64,000 bases of DNA from JAGVUD01 sp052033935. GTDB taxonomy: Bacteria; Armatimonadota; UBA5829; DSUL01. Made by a program: the position numbers and the translations under genes. Under the pieces are notes generated by a model. It was not told the origin of the DNA, did not search any database, and was given only the letters and a program-made list of their open reading frames with translations. Location: the NCBI GenBank assembly GCA_052033935.1, contig JBPOJE010000011.1, positions 158,479 to 222,478 of the forward strand, given 5' to 3'. Positions within the stretch are counted from its first letter, which is position 1, and each line of letters opens with the position of its first letter. Positions 1 to 8,789 of this stretch are shown here, piece after piece.

Positions 1-1
1 G

Positions 2-523
2 GGACTCGTTATCGGGGCGCCGGCCTCTGAGGTGCGCGAGCTCTCCACTGAGCGCCTCATTTGGCGCTGGACGGGTGGCGTCTCCAGCCATCCCTCGCCG
101 GGCCTGTCCAATGAAGGGCGCAAGGTCATCTTCAGGAGCGAAGACGGTCGCGTGTTCCTTGCCGATACACGCTTGCCCCGGGTCGGCCCGATTCCAGGCG
201 TCGAGCACGCGTGTGCGCTCGCGATTACGGCCGATGGGGTCAGGGTCGCCCTGTGCGAAGGGGACGCCATTGCCATAGTGGACACGGAGACACTGAAGAA
301 GGTCCACATCGAAATGGCGGTCAAGGGGCCGTATCTGTGCAGTAGCACGTGGAGCCCTGACGGACGCTACCTCGCTGTTGCGGGCAACTTCAACCGCTTC
401 ACGGCGGGCAACGCGATCGGAGTTGACGTGACGATTATCGACACACGGACGAGGCGATGGGCGAGGCTGCCGATACGAGTGGACGACATGTGGACGCAGC
501 GCGCCTTGACGTGGGTGGAGTAG
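2..523 (+). CDS. C-terminal part of a WD40-like beta-propeller protein (5' partial)
   Basis: The reading frame is open from the first base of the window, so the true start lies upstream; a GTG at 32 is the first in-window start. The visible part of about 174 residues has repeating blades with hallmark phrases such as STWSPDGRYLAVAG and an ITADGVRVALCEGDAIAIVDTET segment, which is typical of WD40/PD40-type propellers that act as binding scaffolds. No catalytic motif is visible. The product cannot be named further because the N-terminus is missing. Confidence 0.6.
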   Translation, partial: GLVIGAPASEVRELSTERLIWRWTGGVSSHPSPGLSNEGRKVIFRSEDGRVFLADTRLPRVGPIPGVEHACALAITADGVRVALCEGDAIAIVDTETLKKVHIEMAVKGPYLCSSTWSPDGRYLAVAGNFNRFTAGNAIGVDVTIIDTRTRRWARLPIRVDDMWTQRALTWVE

Positions 524-554
524 CGCGTGATCGCCCCCACCGGGTCCGGAGCGC

Positions 555-1832
555 CTACCCGGCGGCTATACTCTCCATGCCGCCCATATACGGCCGCAGC
601 GCATCAGGAATCACCACGCTGCCGTCCTCTTGCTGGTAGTTCTCAAGGATGGCGATGAACGTCCGCGGGAGCGCGATGCCGCTTCCGTTGAGGGTATGCA
701 CAAACTCGGGCTTCGCCTGCGGCTCGGGACGGTAGCGAATGTTTCCCCTGCGCGCCTGATAGTCGGTGCAGTTCGAGACGCTCGACACCTCCAGCCACCG
801 GTCCACGCCCGGCGCCCACACTTCGAGGTCGTACATCTTTGTGGCCGCCTGCCCGATATCGCCCGCGCAGCAGTTCAGCACACGGTAGGGCAGCTCGAGC
901 GTCTCGAGCACCGCGCGCGCATGCCCGAGCATCTCCTCCAGCGCATCGTAGCTGTCGTCGGGTTTGGTGAACTGGAACAGCTCCACCTTGTCGAACTGGT
1001 GCAGCCGCGTGAGGCCGCGAGTGTCCTTTCCCGCGGCCCCGGCCTCGCGCCGGAAGCTGGCGCAGTACGCGACATACTTCACGGGCAGCGACTCGGTGGG
1101 CAGAATCTCGTCCACATGGATTCCCGTGACCGGCGCCTCGGCTGTCGGGTTCAGCCACAGGTCGTCCAGTTCCACATGGTACATTTCCTCGGAAAACTTG
1201 GGCAGCTTCCCGCTGTCGTACATCACGACTGCGCGGGTTAAGAACGGCGGAAGCATCTCGATGTAGCCGTGGCGCGTGGTGTGCAGGTCGAGCATAAAGC
1301 CGATGAGCGCCCGCTCGAGGCGCGCGCCGGCCTTCTTGAACAGCGGGAACCCCGAGCCAGCGATCTTCGCCCCGCGCTCGAAGTCCACGATGTCGAGCGC
1401 TGTCGCGATCTCCCAGTGCGCCTTCGGTAAGAAGCCGAAGGAGCGCTGCGTGCCCCAGTGGTCAATCTCGACGTTGTCCGCGTCCGTGCGCCCTTCAGGA
1501 ACGCTGGCGTGCGGCAGGTTCGGCAGTTCGGCCGCCTTCGCGTCCAGCGCCTTCTCCACGTCCGCAAGCTCCGCGTCGAGCTTCTTGATCTGTTCCGAGA
1601 CGTCTTTCATCCGCGCAATGAGCGCCGCCGCGTCGCCCTTTTCCTTCTTTATGCGGGCGATGGCGTCGGACGCCTGGTTGCGCTGCGCCTTGAGGTCCTC
1701 TACGAACGAGATGAGCTTGCGCCGCCTCTCGTCCGTGGCGATCAGATCATCAACAGCGCCGCCATAGCCACGGCGGGCCAGGGCCTTGCGTACGGTATCG
1801 GGTTCTGAACGTATGAGTTTGATGTCGAGCAT
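555..1832 (-). CDS. serS: serine--tRNA ligase
   Basis: Charges tRNA-Ser with serine in the cytoplasm. The 425-residue product has the usual length. It starts MLDIKLIRSEPD, carries the long antiparallel coiled coil of SerRS at about residues 30-110, and then a class II core with motif 2 (FRREAGAAGKDTRGLTRLHQF) near residue 260 and motif 3 (GSGIALPRTF) near residue 390. The frame is open a further 37 codons upstream, but the extension does not resemble SerRS, so the ATG complementary to 1830-1832 was chosen. No strong ribosome binding site precedes it. Confidence 0.95.
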   Translation of the reverse strand: MLDIKLIRSEPDTVRKALARRGYGGAVDDLIATDERRRKLISFVEDLKAQRNQASDAIARIKKEKGDAAALIARMKDVSEQIKKLDAELADVEKALDAKAAELPNLPHASVPEGRTDADNVEIDHWGTQRSFGFLPKAHWEIATALDIVDFERGAKIAGSGFPLFKKAGARLERALIGFMLDLHTTRHGYIEMLPPFLTRAVVMYDSGKLPKFSEEMYHVELDDLWLNPTAEAPVTGIHVDEILPTESLPVKYVAYCASFRREAGAAGKDTRGLTRLHQFDKVELFQFTKPDDSYDALEEMLGHARAVLETLELPYRVLNCCAGDIGQAATKMYDLEVWAPGVDRWLEVSSVSNCTDYQARRGNIRYRPEPQAKPEFVHTLNGSGIALPRTFIAILENYQQEDGSVVIPDALRPYMGGMESIAAG

Positions 1833-1966
1833 GATTATCAGGTTATGACCGAATTCCCTAGTTCGCTGCAGGCCGGCGAGACTCCTGCCCGCTGCTTCCG
1901 CGCATTTCGCCGCCGCCGGTGCTACAATGGCTGAGGCATTCACGCCATACGAAAGGAGACAGTGCC

Positions 1967-2089
1967 TTGCAGATTCGCCAGAGAGAGTTGAGACAGCGGC
2001 GCAAGCGCGTCCAGGAACGCAGAAAGCTGGAGCAGAAGGCGCAGGCCGCCGAGCAGCCGGCCCAGCCCCCGAAGTCCAAGAGCAAGTAG
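1967..2089 (+). CDS. small lysine/arginine-rich protein (40 aa), DUF6800-like
   Basis: A short reading frame starts at TTG 1967, eight bases after a good ribosome binding site (AAAGGAG at 1952-1958), and ends at TAG 2087-2089. The product begins QIRQRELRQRRKRVQERRK and ends in a Pro/Ala/Lys tail; it is strongly basic and predicted helical. It resembles, from memory, the short RELRRRR-type proteins grouped as DUF6800 in Planctomycetes; this match is an inference. A GTG four bases upstream is in another frame and soon stops. It lies 30 bases upstream of the ybjQ-like gene and may share its transcript. Function unknown. Confidence 0.55.
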   Translation: MQIRQRELRQRRKRVQERRKLEQKAQAAEQPAQPPKSKSK

Positions 2090-2119
2090 CCCCGGCCGGC
2101 CGCCGGTGAGGAGGACGGA

Positions 2120-2428
2120 ATGATCGTTACGACCACGCCCACCATCGAGGGGCAGCCTATCCGCAAGTACCTCGGCATTGTGACGGGAGAAGCGATTGTC
2201 GGGGCAAACATCTTCAAGGATCTCTTCGCGGGAATCACGGACATCGTGGGGGGCCGCGCCGCGGCATACGAACAGGAGCTTCAGCACGCCCGGACCATCG
2301 CCACACGCGAACTCGAGGAGCGCGCCGCCCAGATGGGCACAAACGCGGTGGTGGGGGTAGACCTCGATTACGAAGTGATCGGCTCTATGCTGATGGTTTC
2401 CGTTAGCGGCACGGCGGTGCAGGTGTAG
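2120..2428 (+). CDS. YbjQ/UPF0145 family protein (heavy-metal-binding-like domain)
   Basis: The 102-residue protein covers the whole YbjQ (DUF74) family length. It opens MIVTTTPTIEGQPI, continues with the family signatures YLGIVTGEAIVGANIFKD and GGRAAAYEQELQHAR, and ends with GTNAVVGVDLDYEVIG. The family forms small oligomeric rings and is annotated as putatively metal binding; its cellular role is not established. The start is supported by GAGGAGGACGGA directly upstream. A hairpin with a T-run follows at 2456-2499. Confidence 0.9.
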   Translation: MIVTTTPTIEGQPIRKYLGIVTGEAIVGANIFKDLFAGITDIVGGRAAAYEQELQHARTIATRELEERAAQMGTNAVVGVDLDYEVIGSMLMVSVSGTAVQV

Positions 2429-2455
2429 GCGAGCCCTTCCGGGACCCAAAGTTGA

Positions 2456-2499
2456 AACAGGCCCCGGCTTCTCAAGCTGAGAAGGGGGCCTGTTCTTTT
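2456..2499. terminator. Rho-independent terminator between convergent genes
   Basis: AACAGGCCCC at 2456-2465 pairs with GGGGCCTGTT at 2485-2494, with further pairing inside (CTTCTCA with TGAGAAG), and is followed on the plus strand by CTTTT. It lies between the end of the YbjQ gene (2428) and the end of the LCP gene (2527, opposite strand), so it may serve both. Confidence 0.8.
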
Positions 2500-2526
2500 C
2501 GTAAAGCCGCGGCACGCCGCCGCTGC

Positions 2527-3555
2527 TCAGCCCGGGTTAGAGCCTGCCGGAGCGTACCGCTTGAAGAAAAGCTGGCGGATTAGTTCCCGCGCCTCGGTTC
2601 TGCCCATCTGAAGCGCCGCCCCGCGGGGTGTCACGGGCAACGTCTCGAACCGCATGCCCCCCGCCGCGAGCTGCCGCCCGAAGTTCGCCAGGCATATCGC
2701 CTGCGCGGGCGTCAGCGAAGTCTGGCTGCCCTTGTGCACCATCGCCAGAACCCCCGGCAGCTTCAGCAGATTCTCCGGCTTCGTGAACTCAGCCCTCATG
2801 CTCGTAAGAAGCTGCTGTTGCCGCGCAATCCTCTGAATATCGCTGTCCGCATGCCCGTCGTTGGAATGACGGTAGCGCACCAGCCCGAGGGCCTGATTGC
2901 CGTTCAGCACCTGCGGTCCGGGCTTGAGGTGGATGTGCAGGTTGCCCCAGTTGTCGTCGTAGTCCAGCCTCTTGTCCACGTTGATCGGCACTCCGCCAAG
3001 CTCATCAATAATCATTTCGAACATGCCGTAGTTGATCATCATGTACTGCCCGGCACGCACGCCCGTCAGCTTCTGGACGGCCGCCGCGGCGAGCGGCGGG
3101 CCTCCGTAGGCGTTTGCGGCATTGATCTTGCGCTTGCCGCGATAGCCCGGAATCTCGGCGAGCGTGTCCCGAGGAATGGAGAGCAGGCTGACCCGCTTGC
3201 CGGAGAAGTCCACCTGGGCGAGCAAGATCGTGTCGGTGCGGCCGCGAGTCCGCATAATCTGGCCGCGGTTGTCCCGATCCTCGTCCTTGCCGAGAAGCAG
3301 GATGTTTACGCTGTCCTTTCCGGGGAATGATTTGGCCGGGTCGAGACCTCCGCTCAGGGCGACCTGCACCACCTGCCGGAGGGGAGGGTTCTTCATCACG
3401 TACCAGGCACCCGTTCCACCCGCGGCCAGGACGGCCAGCAGCAGAAGAAGAAGCGCCCAGCGAAAAATGCGGGAGAGGAGCGAACGCTTCCGCCTTCGCT
3501 TCTTCCCGGAGGGAGCAGCAACGGCGGCGGCGCGGCGAGAGTTGTGTTCAGACAT
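2527..3555 (-). CDS. LytR-CpsA-Psr (LCP) family cell-envelope protein
   Basis: LCP proteins transfer lipid-linked glycopolymers onto peptidoglycan or other acceptors outside the membrane. This 342-residue product has a basic N-terminus (KKRRRKRS), one membrane segment at about residues 27-52, then an LCP domain with VNILLLGKDE, GRTDTILLAQVD, LLSIPRDTL and the later RYRHSNDGHADSDIQRIARQQ block, whose conserved arginines and aspartates bind the pyrophosphate lipid. The start has AAGGAGG about ten bases upstream. It is a single gene between convergent and tandem neighbours. The exact acceptor polymer cannot be read from sequence. Confidence 0.9.
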   Translation of the reverse strand: MSEHNSRRAAAVAAPSGKKRRRKRSLLSRIFRWALLLLLLAVLAAGGTGAWYVMKNPPLRQVVQVALSGGLDPAKSFPGKDSVNILLLGKDEDRDNRGQIMRTRGRTDTILLAQVDFSGKRVSLLSIPRDTLAEIPGYRGKRKINAANAYGGPPLAAAAVQKLTGVRAGQYMMINYGMFEMIIDELGGVPINVDKRLDYDDNWGNLHIHLKPGPQVLNGNQALGLVRYRHSNDGHADSDIQRIARQQQLLTSMRAEFTKPENLLKLPGVLAMVHKGSQTSLTPAQAICLANFGRQLAAGGMRFETLPVTPRGAALQMGRTEARELIRQLFFKRYAPAGSNPG

Positions 3556-3693
3556 CAGGGATCAGCCTCCTTGGCTTTTTGCCAGAATTCAGACGCGCGC
3601 TTATGGATTGTCAACCGACTGCGCCTCTTGGGTGGGCGCTGCAGTGCGGCCTGGAAATGGATCCCGGATGCAAGGACATCTTAGCCACAGCAC

Positions 3694-3726
3694 AACGGCC
3701 AGGTCAACAGAACCCGGCCGTTTTTT
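3694..3726 (+). terminator. orphan plus-strand intrinsic terminator
   Basis: AACGGCC at 3694-3700 pairs with GGCCGTT at 3716-3722, and six T residues run from 3721 to 3726. Both flanking genes are on the minus strand, so no annotated gene feeds this terminator; see the findings. Confidence 0.5.
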
Positions 3727-3759
3727 CACTAGTTTTGCAGGGGCGCCTGCCGCGGCGGA

Positions 3760-4953
3760 CTAAAGGAGGTCGCTGCGCTTCAGCACGAGGTCTGTCTGGA
3801 GAAGTCTGGCATCGCCCTGCTTCACGAGATAGGGCTGTTCCGCGAGCGCACTGCCCTTCCAGCCAAGAACATCCCTGACTTCGCGCGGCGTCTTCCTGGG
3901 GTCGAGCGTGAACGTAGCAACGTACTCCTCGGCCTTCAGCGGATAAATCGCGGAATCGCGCTCGATGTCTATCGTCCGGTTGAACTTGCCGTCGCGCACG
4001 TAGAGGTCGTCAATCAGGATGGTCCGCGACTGGTCAATGTCCCACCGGAATCTGCCGAAGAATGCTTCCTTGAATCCCCTGTCCGCGATTTGTAGCCGCA
4101 CTCTGCAGCCGTTGGGCACGTTGATGACGCCCCACACCCGGAACTTCCTCGGCGCGATGCGCTCCCAGTGAGCCTCAAACTTCGCGTTGTACGTGGGCGT
4201 CAGCTTCGCCCGGGTCTCTTTCTCACGAAGGACCAGCGCCAGGTTGTTGCGCGCGACATCCACCATAATCTGGTTGCCGTCTTCTCTGGCGTATCGCCGC
4301 GCATACTCTTCGTTTGCCCGGATGTTCTCCTGCCACTGGCGGATCGCCGCATCAACGTCGCCGGAGTTCTCGTAGGCATGCGCCAGGGTGTGCCCCACGA
4401 ACTGCGGCCGCGTCTTCCTGCGCCCGGTCGCGGGGTCCACGGCGTCCCTGATGTTGGCCTCTCTGAACCACTTCGCGGATTCAGCGTAGTCGAGGACTTT
4501 GTTGAAGTTCAGCCACCCGAGCTGGAAGTACATATCGTACGTGCGCGGGTTGTTCTGTATTCCCTCACGCAGCAACGCCTTGGACGCCGGGATATAGCGC
4601 CGGTCCGAGCGTTCCTGAGAGTCCGTGAAGTTGTACGACAGGTGCCACGCCCCCGTTTCGTACACGTTCATCTGGTGCGGGTCCAGCCAGGTGACTATGC
4701 GCACCATCGGGATGATGGCGTCGTAGTTGCCCTCGTGAAAAAACTCGTCGGTGCGAACCCACAGCAGACCGCCCACAACCTCTTTGAGCCCAATAAGCGT
4801 GGCAGCGATAAACTGCGTGCCAAGCTGGATGTTCGTCACCTTGCCAGGCTGGTATTTGGCGCGCAGGGGATCGAGATGGACCTGCATGGCCGCCACGAAA
4901 GCGAACAGGACGACAACCAGACCGATCAGAAAGGCTCTTTTGCCCTGACTCAT
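3760..4953 (-). CDS. membrane-anchored TPR-like protein of an ABC exporter operon
   Basis: The 397-residue product starts MSQGKRAFLIG with one membrane segment at about residues 5-25, so most of it is extracytoplasmic. The body contains helical-repeat-like stretches (DMYFQLGWLNFNKVLDYAESAKWFRE and AHAYENSGDVDAAIRQWQEN, split here as short phrases) that look like tetratricopeptide repeats, and a beta-rich C-terminus. The start ATG at 4953 lies just after the permease stop (4961) with GGAGG overlapping that stop, so the gene is translated from the same mRNA as the ABC permease and ATPase. It is probably an accessory subunit; substrate unknown. Confidence 0.7.
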   Translation of the reverse strand: MSQGKRAFLIGLVVVLFAFVAAMQVHLDPLRAKYQPGKVTNIQLGTQFIAATLIGLKEVVGGLLWVRTDEFFHEGNYDAIIPMVRIVTWLDPHQMNVYETGAWHLSYNFTDSQERSDRRYIPASKALLREGIQNNPRTYDMYFQLGWLNFNKVLDYAESAKWFREANIRDAVDPATGRRKTRPQFVGHTLAHAYENSGDVDAAIRQWQENIRANEEYARRYAREDGNQIMVDVARNNLALVLREKETRAKLTPTYNAKFEAHWERIAPRKFRVWGVINVPNGCRVRLQIADRGFKEAFFGRFRWDIDQSRTILIDDLYVRDGKFNRTIDIERDSAIYPLKAEEYVATFTLDPRKTPREVRDVLGWKGSALAEQPYLVKQGDARLLQTDLVLKRSDLL

Positions 4954-4960
4954 GATCGTC

Positions 4961-5800
4961 CTAGACCTCCTTGCGCTGGAACACCAGAACACCAAGCACC
5001 ACGAGGATTATCGTATAGGCGAGTCCGTAGAGGGCAGCCTTAAGCATATACATCCCGATGTCCGCCTGCGGGACGTCCGGATGGATGAGCGGATTCTGGA
5101 TATCGTAGTTCCCGAAGTTCGGGACGAGCACATGAATCGCCTTGTAGAGAGGCCTCAGCACAGCGGCGGTTTTCGGGCTGCTCGCCATGGACTCGGTGAC
5201 GCTTGACAGGTTGCCGACGATGAACACGGCGGAAGACAGGAAGAAGTTCACCGTCATGCTCATGAACACCGAGAAGAAGATGACGACAGCGGCGAGAAGC
5301 AACAGCTTCATATACACCATCGCGATGCCGCCCATCAGACCGGGGATCTCCGACGACCACTGCCAGAGGCCGAGGAACCCCTTGAAGTCGTAGTTCCCGA
5401 GCGCCGTAAACGCCTGAGCGTTCGTCTTGGCGGCAAAAACGAGAAGAAACGCCGCACCCATGAGAAAAATGTTGAGCGCCAGCGTGAGTGCCGCGCCCAG
5501 GAAGCGCCCCACGATGTACTCGTGCCGTTTGACCGGCTTGGAGAGGATGGTGTAGATCGTCCGCTGGTCCACATCGGCAGGTATCAGGGTAATACCCATG
5601 ATGATCGCGATGAAGATGCCCCAGAACTGCACCATCCCGAGGCCGAAGCTCTTGAGGATGGTGACCTGCTGCCGAAAGTCGAGAAACGGAAAGGTCAGAG
5701 AAATGATGACCGAACCGAGCGCCAGAATCAGAAAGACGTTCAGAATCTTGCGGCGCATCGCCTCGCCCAGAGTGTTCTTGGCAATCACCCAGGTTATCAC
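4961..5800 (-). CDS. ABC-2 type transporter permease
   Basis: The 279-residue protein has about six hydrophobic segments, for example LNVFLILALGSVIISLTF and FWGIFIAIIMGITLIP, in the ABC-2 arrangement. The motif DVDQRTIYTILSKPVKRHEY after the second segment is characteristic of permeases of the NosY/CcmB-like ABC-2 type. Its start overlaps the stop of the ATPase gene by four bases (5797-5800), indicating translational coupling. It forms the channel of the exporter encoded here. The cargo is unknown. Confidence 0.9.
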   Translation of the reverse strand: MITWVIAKNTLGEAMRRKILNVFLILALGSVIISLTFPFLDFRQQVTILKSFGLGMVQFWGIFIAIIMGITLIPADVDQRTIYTILSKPVKRHEYIVGRFLGAALTLALNIFLMGAAFLLVFAAKTNAQAFTALGNYDFKGFLGLWQWSSEIPGLMGGIAMVYMKLLLLAAVVIFFSVFMSMTVNFFLSSAVFIVGNLSSVTESMASSPKTAAVLRPLYKAIHVLVPNFGNYDIQNPLIHPDVPQADIGMYMLKAALYGLAYTIILVVLGVLVFQRKEV

Positions 5801-6759
5801 TGTGGCAGGCTCCCTTCCAGCGACAGGTCAGCGGCCGGCATGCCAGCCTGCTGAATGGTTTCGATGAAAATATCCTCTAGAGTCCTCTGCGACGGCGTCA
5901 CCGCCACGATGTGCCCTCCGTTTTGCACAACCACATCAACGAGACGGTTGACCTGGTCCGGCTCGACCCGCGCACTGAGCACGTCCTCCACAAAGAAGGC
6001 ATCCGGGGCGACCTCCTTGACCTTTGCAAGAGCGGCGTCGGACACTTTCCCGGCCCGCACCTCTGTGGTCTGCCCGGCAAGCAGTTCCTTGAGGGCGCCG
6101 ACCTTGAGGACTTTGCCCCGGTTCATAATGGAGACCCGGTCGCAGACCATCTCAACGTCTGATAGCTGGTGGGAACTCAGAAACACGGTGCGGCCTTCCT
6201 CACGAAGCCGCAGGATCAGGTCGCGGATTTCGAGGTGCGCGATGGGGTCGAGGCCGGATGTCGGCTCGTCCAGAAACAGCACCCGGGGGTCGTTGACGAG
6301 CGCCTGCGCGAGTCCGATGCGCTGCAGCATGCCCTTGGAGTAGAACCTCAGACGCTTGTGCATGTTGCTCGCGAGGCCGACCTGTTCGAGCAGTTCGCTA
6401 ACGCGGGCTTTTCGCTTCTGAGCCGGAATCCTGAAAAGAGTTCCGTAGAAGTCCAAAACTTCGAAGCCCGTCATGTGCTCATAAAAATAGGGCGTCTCGG
6501 GAAGATACGATATCTTGCGTTTGGCGTCTATATCGCCCGCCGGCTGCCCAAGGATATAGGCGGTGCCCGAATCCGGGAAGATCAGCCCGAGGAGCATTTT
6601 GATGGTTGTGGTCTTGCCAGCGCCGTTAGGGCCAAGAAAGCCGAATATCTGGCCTTCCGGGACGTCCAGCGTGATGTGATCCACGGCAACCACGTCTTCC
6701 TTTGTGAGCACATTGTGGAAAGACTTGGTCAGGTCACGGATTTCAATCGCGTTTTCCAT
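5797..6759 (-). CDS. ABC transporter ATP-binding protein
   Basis: Energises the ABC-2 exporter encoded downstream. The 320-residue product has Walker A GPNGAGKT at residues 43-50, a Q-loop region (SYLPETPYFYEHMTG), the signature YSKGMLQR near residue 147, Walker B VLFLDEPTSGLD and the switch histidine in LSSHQLSD. The C-terminal 80 residues form the extra domain often seen in ABC-2 ATPases. The frame is open upstream, but MENAIEIRDL at 6759 is the first start giving a normal family N-terminus. A promoter lies at 6895-6923. Confidence 0.93.
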   Translation of the reverse strand: MENAIEIRDLTKSFHNVLTKEDVVAVDHITLDVPEGQIFGFLGPNGAGKTTTIKMLLGLIFPDSGTAYILGQPAGDIDAKRKISYLPETPYFYEHMTGFEVLDFYGTLFRIPAQKRKARVSELLEQVGLASNMHKRLRFYSKGMLQRIGLAQALVNDPRVLFLDEPTSGLDPIAHLEIRDLILRLREEGRTVFLSSHQLSDVEMVCDRVSIMNRGKVLKVGALKELLAGQTTEVRAGKVSDAALAKVKEVAPDAFFVEDVLSARVEPDQVNRLVDVVVQNGGHIVAVTPSQRTLEDIFIETIQQAGMPAADLSLEGSLPQ

Positions 6760-6894
6760 ATTAAGAGCAGTCTGCCTTCCCTTTGGCGGCCGCCGCGCAG
6801 GTGGACGAGCAGCGCCTAGTAGTAATACGTCGAATTGCGCAGAAAAGTTCTGACGCGGGCGCGGCAGGGCGGCTGTTTTAGCAGTACGAGCGGG

Positions 6895-6923
6895 AGTATA
6901 CGCCGCCGGGGGGTGGGTGTCAA
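6895..6923 (-). promoter_or_regulatory. sigma-70 promoter of the ABC exporter operon
   Basis: On the minus strand TTGACA (plus 6918-6923) is followed after 17 bases by TATACT (plus 6895-6900), a near-consensus housekeeping promoter. Transcription would start near 6888 and run into the ABC ATPase gene at 6759, leaving a leader of about 130 bases. The rest of 6760-7123 is the divergent spacer to the DUF1573 gene; no gene was seen in it. Confidence 0.75.
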
Positions 6924-7123
6924 TGCGCAAGACATGGCGTGCTGCTGCGGGCGGCGTCATAATAGTAAATTGGGCGGAGGGAATGCGGCCGAGGCCGGAA
7001 GGCATCCCGCGGATTCCCACGCCTGCCATTTCTTACCGATACCGGAAACAACACCCGACTGTGGGGACGGCGCAGCAGTCCCTGCTTGGAAGGGCGCATC
7101 CCGACGTGGAGGATATTGCAGCA

Positions 7124-7837
7124 ATGAAGTTGTCCAGGCATTTCCCCAGGACCCTCGCGGTTCTCGCCATCGTAGGCATTCTGGCGATCGTGTGCACCCC
7201 GGCCGCCACAGCCGATCCGAAGATTCAAATCAACCCCAAGTACGATTTCGGCACTGTGGCTCAGGGCACGAAGGTGGACATGAAGTACGACCTGAAGAAC
7301 GTGGGGGACGCTCCGCTGAAGATCGGCCCCATCCACCCGTCGTGCGGCTGCACTGACGTAACCAGCACACTGAACGTGGTGCCTCCGGGAAAGACTGCGT
7401 CCATCAAGGCCGTCTTCAATTCGGGCGGATACCGCGGCAAGGTCACCAAGACCATCGCCGTGCAGACAAACGACCCGCAGAACCAGAACGTGCAACTGGT
7501 GCTGTCCGGCTACGTTCAGCCGCAGGTCGAGGTGATGCCGTCCAACGTCAACTTTGGCAAACTGGTGAAAGGCAAGACGTTCTCACAGACCGTGATCGTG
7601 AAGGCGTTCAAGCCCGCCGGGTTCCAGGTCACAGGCGTTGAGACACACTCGAACATCATCTCCGCTGGCCCCGCCCGCAAGTCGGCGCGCGTGGCCGGCG
7701 CCTGGGAGATCCCGATAACCATCAACTCGGCCAATGCGAACATCGGCCGCATTTTCGACACGATCACTGTCAAGACGAACCGTGAAAGCCAAGGGGTGAC
7801 GATCATCCGGGTGCTTGGCAGCATCGTCGCAAAGTAG
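7124..7837 (+). CDS. DUF1573 domain-containing secreted protein
   Basis: A 237-residue protein with a Sec signal peptide (residues 1-31, TLAVLAIVGILAIVCTPAATA) and an immunoglobulin-like DUF1573 domain whose hallmark HPSCGCTDVTST lies near residue 70, followed by a second beta-sandwich. The domain recurs in Bacteroidota and Planctomycetes-type bacteria; its function is unproven. ATG 7124 is preceded by GGAGG at 7108-7112. It heads a four-gene run with a rhodanese, a MauE/DoxX membrane protein and a zinc-ribbon protein, a grouping that suggests a role in extracytoplasmic thiol or sulfur chemistry (inference). Confidence 0.88.
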   Translation: MKLSRHFPRTLAVLAIVGILAIVCTPAATADPKIQINPKYDFGTVAQGTKVDMKYDLKNVGDAPLKIGPIHPSCGCTDVTSTLNVVPPGKTASIKAVFNSGGYRGKVTKTIAVQTNDPQNQNVQLVLSGYVQPQVEVMPSNVNFGKLVKGKTFSQTVIVKAFKPAGFQVTGVETHSNIISAGPARKSARVAGAWEIPITINSANANIGRIFDTITVKTNRESQGVTIIRVLGSIVAK

Positions 7838-7852
7838 CGCACGAGCCGCGGC

Positions 7853-8326
7853 TTGAGACCAACTTTCGCTTCATCCATCGCCGCCGCGCTGCTGATCGTG
7901 TTCGGCGGCACGGCGCTCGGCCTGATTGCCAACGCCGCGGCGCCGAAGGGCATCCCGGTCGTTACCCCTCCCCTGCCTGCGGCCGCCCCGGAGATACCGT
8001 TCGAGGACGCGTGGGCGGCGTTTGACGACGGGAACGCGGTGTTTATTGACTCGCGTCCGATGGAGGAGTACCGGGACGGCCATATCGCGGGTGCACTGTG
8101 CGTGCCTTACGGCGACCGGAAAGACCACGTCGAGAGCCTGCGGCGGGAGGTACCCCTCGATAGGCAGGTGATCGCCTACTGCGATGCCGCCGACGAATGC
8201 GAGTCCTCCAAGCGGCTGAGCGGCTGGCTGCTGCAACAGGGCTGGAGAAACGTGCGGTTTTTCGGCGAGGGTTACCCCGCCTGGCGTGATGCCGGCCTGC
8301 CCGTCATCGAAGGAGAAGAGCCTTGA
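7853..8326 (+). CDS. secreted rhodanese-like domain protein
   Basis: The 157-residue product, starting at TTG 7853, has an N-terminal membrane or signal segment (SSIAAALLIVFGGTALGLIA) and one rhodanese domain: FIDSRPMEEYRDGHIAGAL followed by VIAYCDAADECESS, where the first Cys occupies the catalytic position. The loop is longer than the usual CxxGxR loop and has a second Cys six residues on, so sulfurtransferase or redox activity are both possible. Its stop overlaps the start of the MauE-like gene by four bases. Confidence 0.85.
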   Translation: MRPTFASSIAAALLIVFGGTALGLIANAAAPKGIPVVTPPLPAAAPEIPFEDAWAAFDDGNAVFIDSRPMEEYRDGHIAGALCVPYGDRKDHVESLRREVPLDRQVIAYCDAADECESSKRLSGWLLQQGWRNVRFFGEGYPAWRDAGLPVIEGEEP

Positions 8327-8784
8327 CCGCGCGGCGGATTGCCTTCGTACTCAGGCTGTTTCTCGGGGGCTTGCTCGTGTATGCGAGCCATGACAAGCTG
8401 TTCGACCCGCAGCCGTTCGCGAACGCTGTGGACAACTACCAGATCCTTCCGTACTCCCTTGTGAACCTGGCGGCGATTGTGCTGCCGTGGATCGAAATGG
8501 TGACGGGGCTGTGCCTGATTGCCGGTGTTTTCGCTCCGGGCGCGGGGCTGGTGGCGACGGGCATGTTCGCGGTGTTTACGGTTGCGCTGGTGAGCGCAGT
8601 ACTTCGCGGGCTGAACATCAACTGCGGATGCTTCAGTCTGGAGGAGGGAGCTGAGAAGGTCTCGTGGCTTGCGGCGGGTGGACGCGCGGTTCTGACGGCG
8701 GCGGGTGTCTTCGTGACGCTCAACAGCCTGCAGACCGACTGGCCGGCGGCGTGGTTCAAGAAGCCGCGCAGAGAGAAGGAGTGA
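8323..8784 (+). CDS. MauE/DoxX family redox-associated membrane protein
   Basis: A 153-residue protein with four predicted membrane segments and the motif LNINCGCFSLEEG in the position where MauE-type proteins carry a conserved CxC. MauE/DoxX proteins are linked to periplasmic disulfide or quinone chemistry. TTG 8323 is used as start because it overlaps the rhodanese stop (TTGA), a common coupling arrangement. With the rhodanese and DUF1573 proteins it forms a likely functional unit. Confidence 0.85.
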   Translation: MTARRIAFVLRLFLGGLLVYASHDKLFDPQPFANAVDNYQILPYSLVNLAAIVLPWIEMVTGLCLIAGVFAPGAGLVATGMFAVFTVALVSAVLRGLNINCGCFSLEEGAEKVSWLAAGGRAVLTAAGVFVTLNSLQTDWPAAWFKKPRREKE

Positions 8785-8789
8785 GGCGC

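Noticed and set aside
630..1241. A 203-residue plus-strand frame over serS
   Set aside because: It is antisense to serS, lacks any motif, and its composition is that of a mirrored GC-rich gene.
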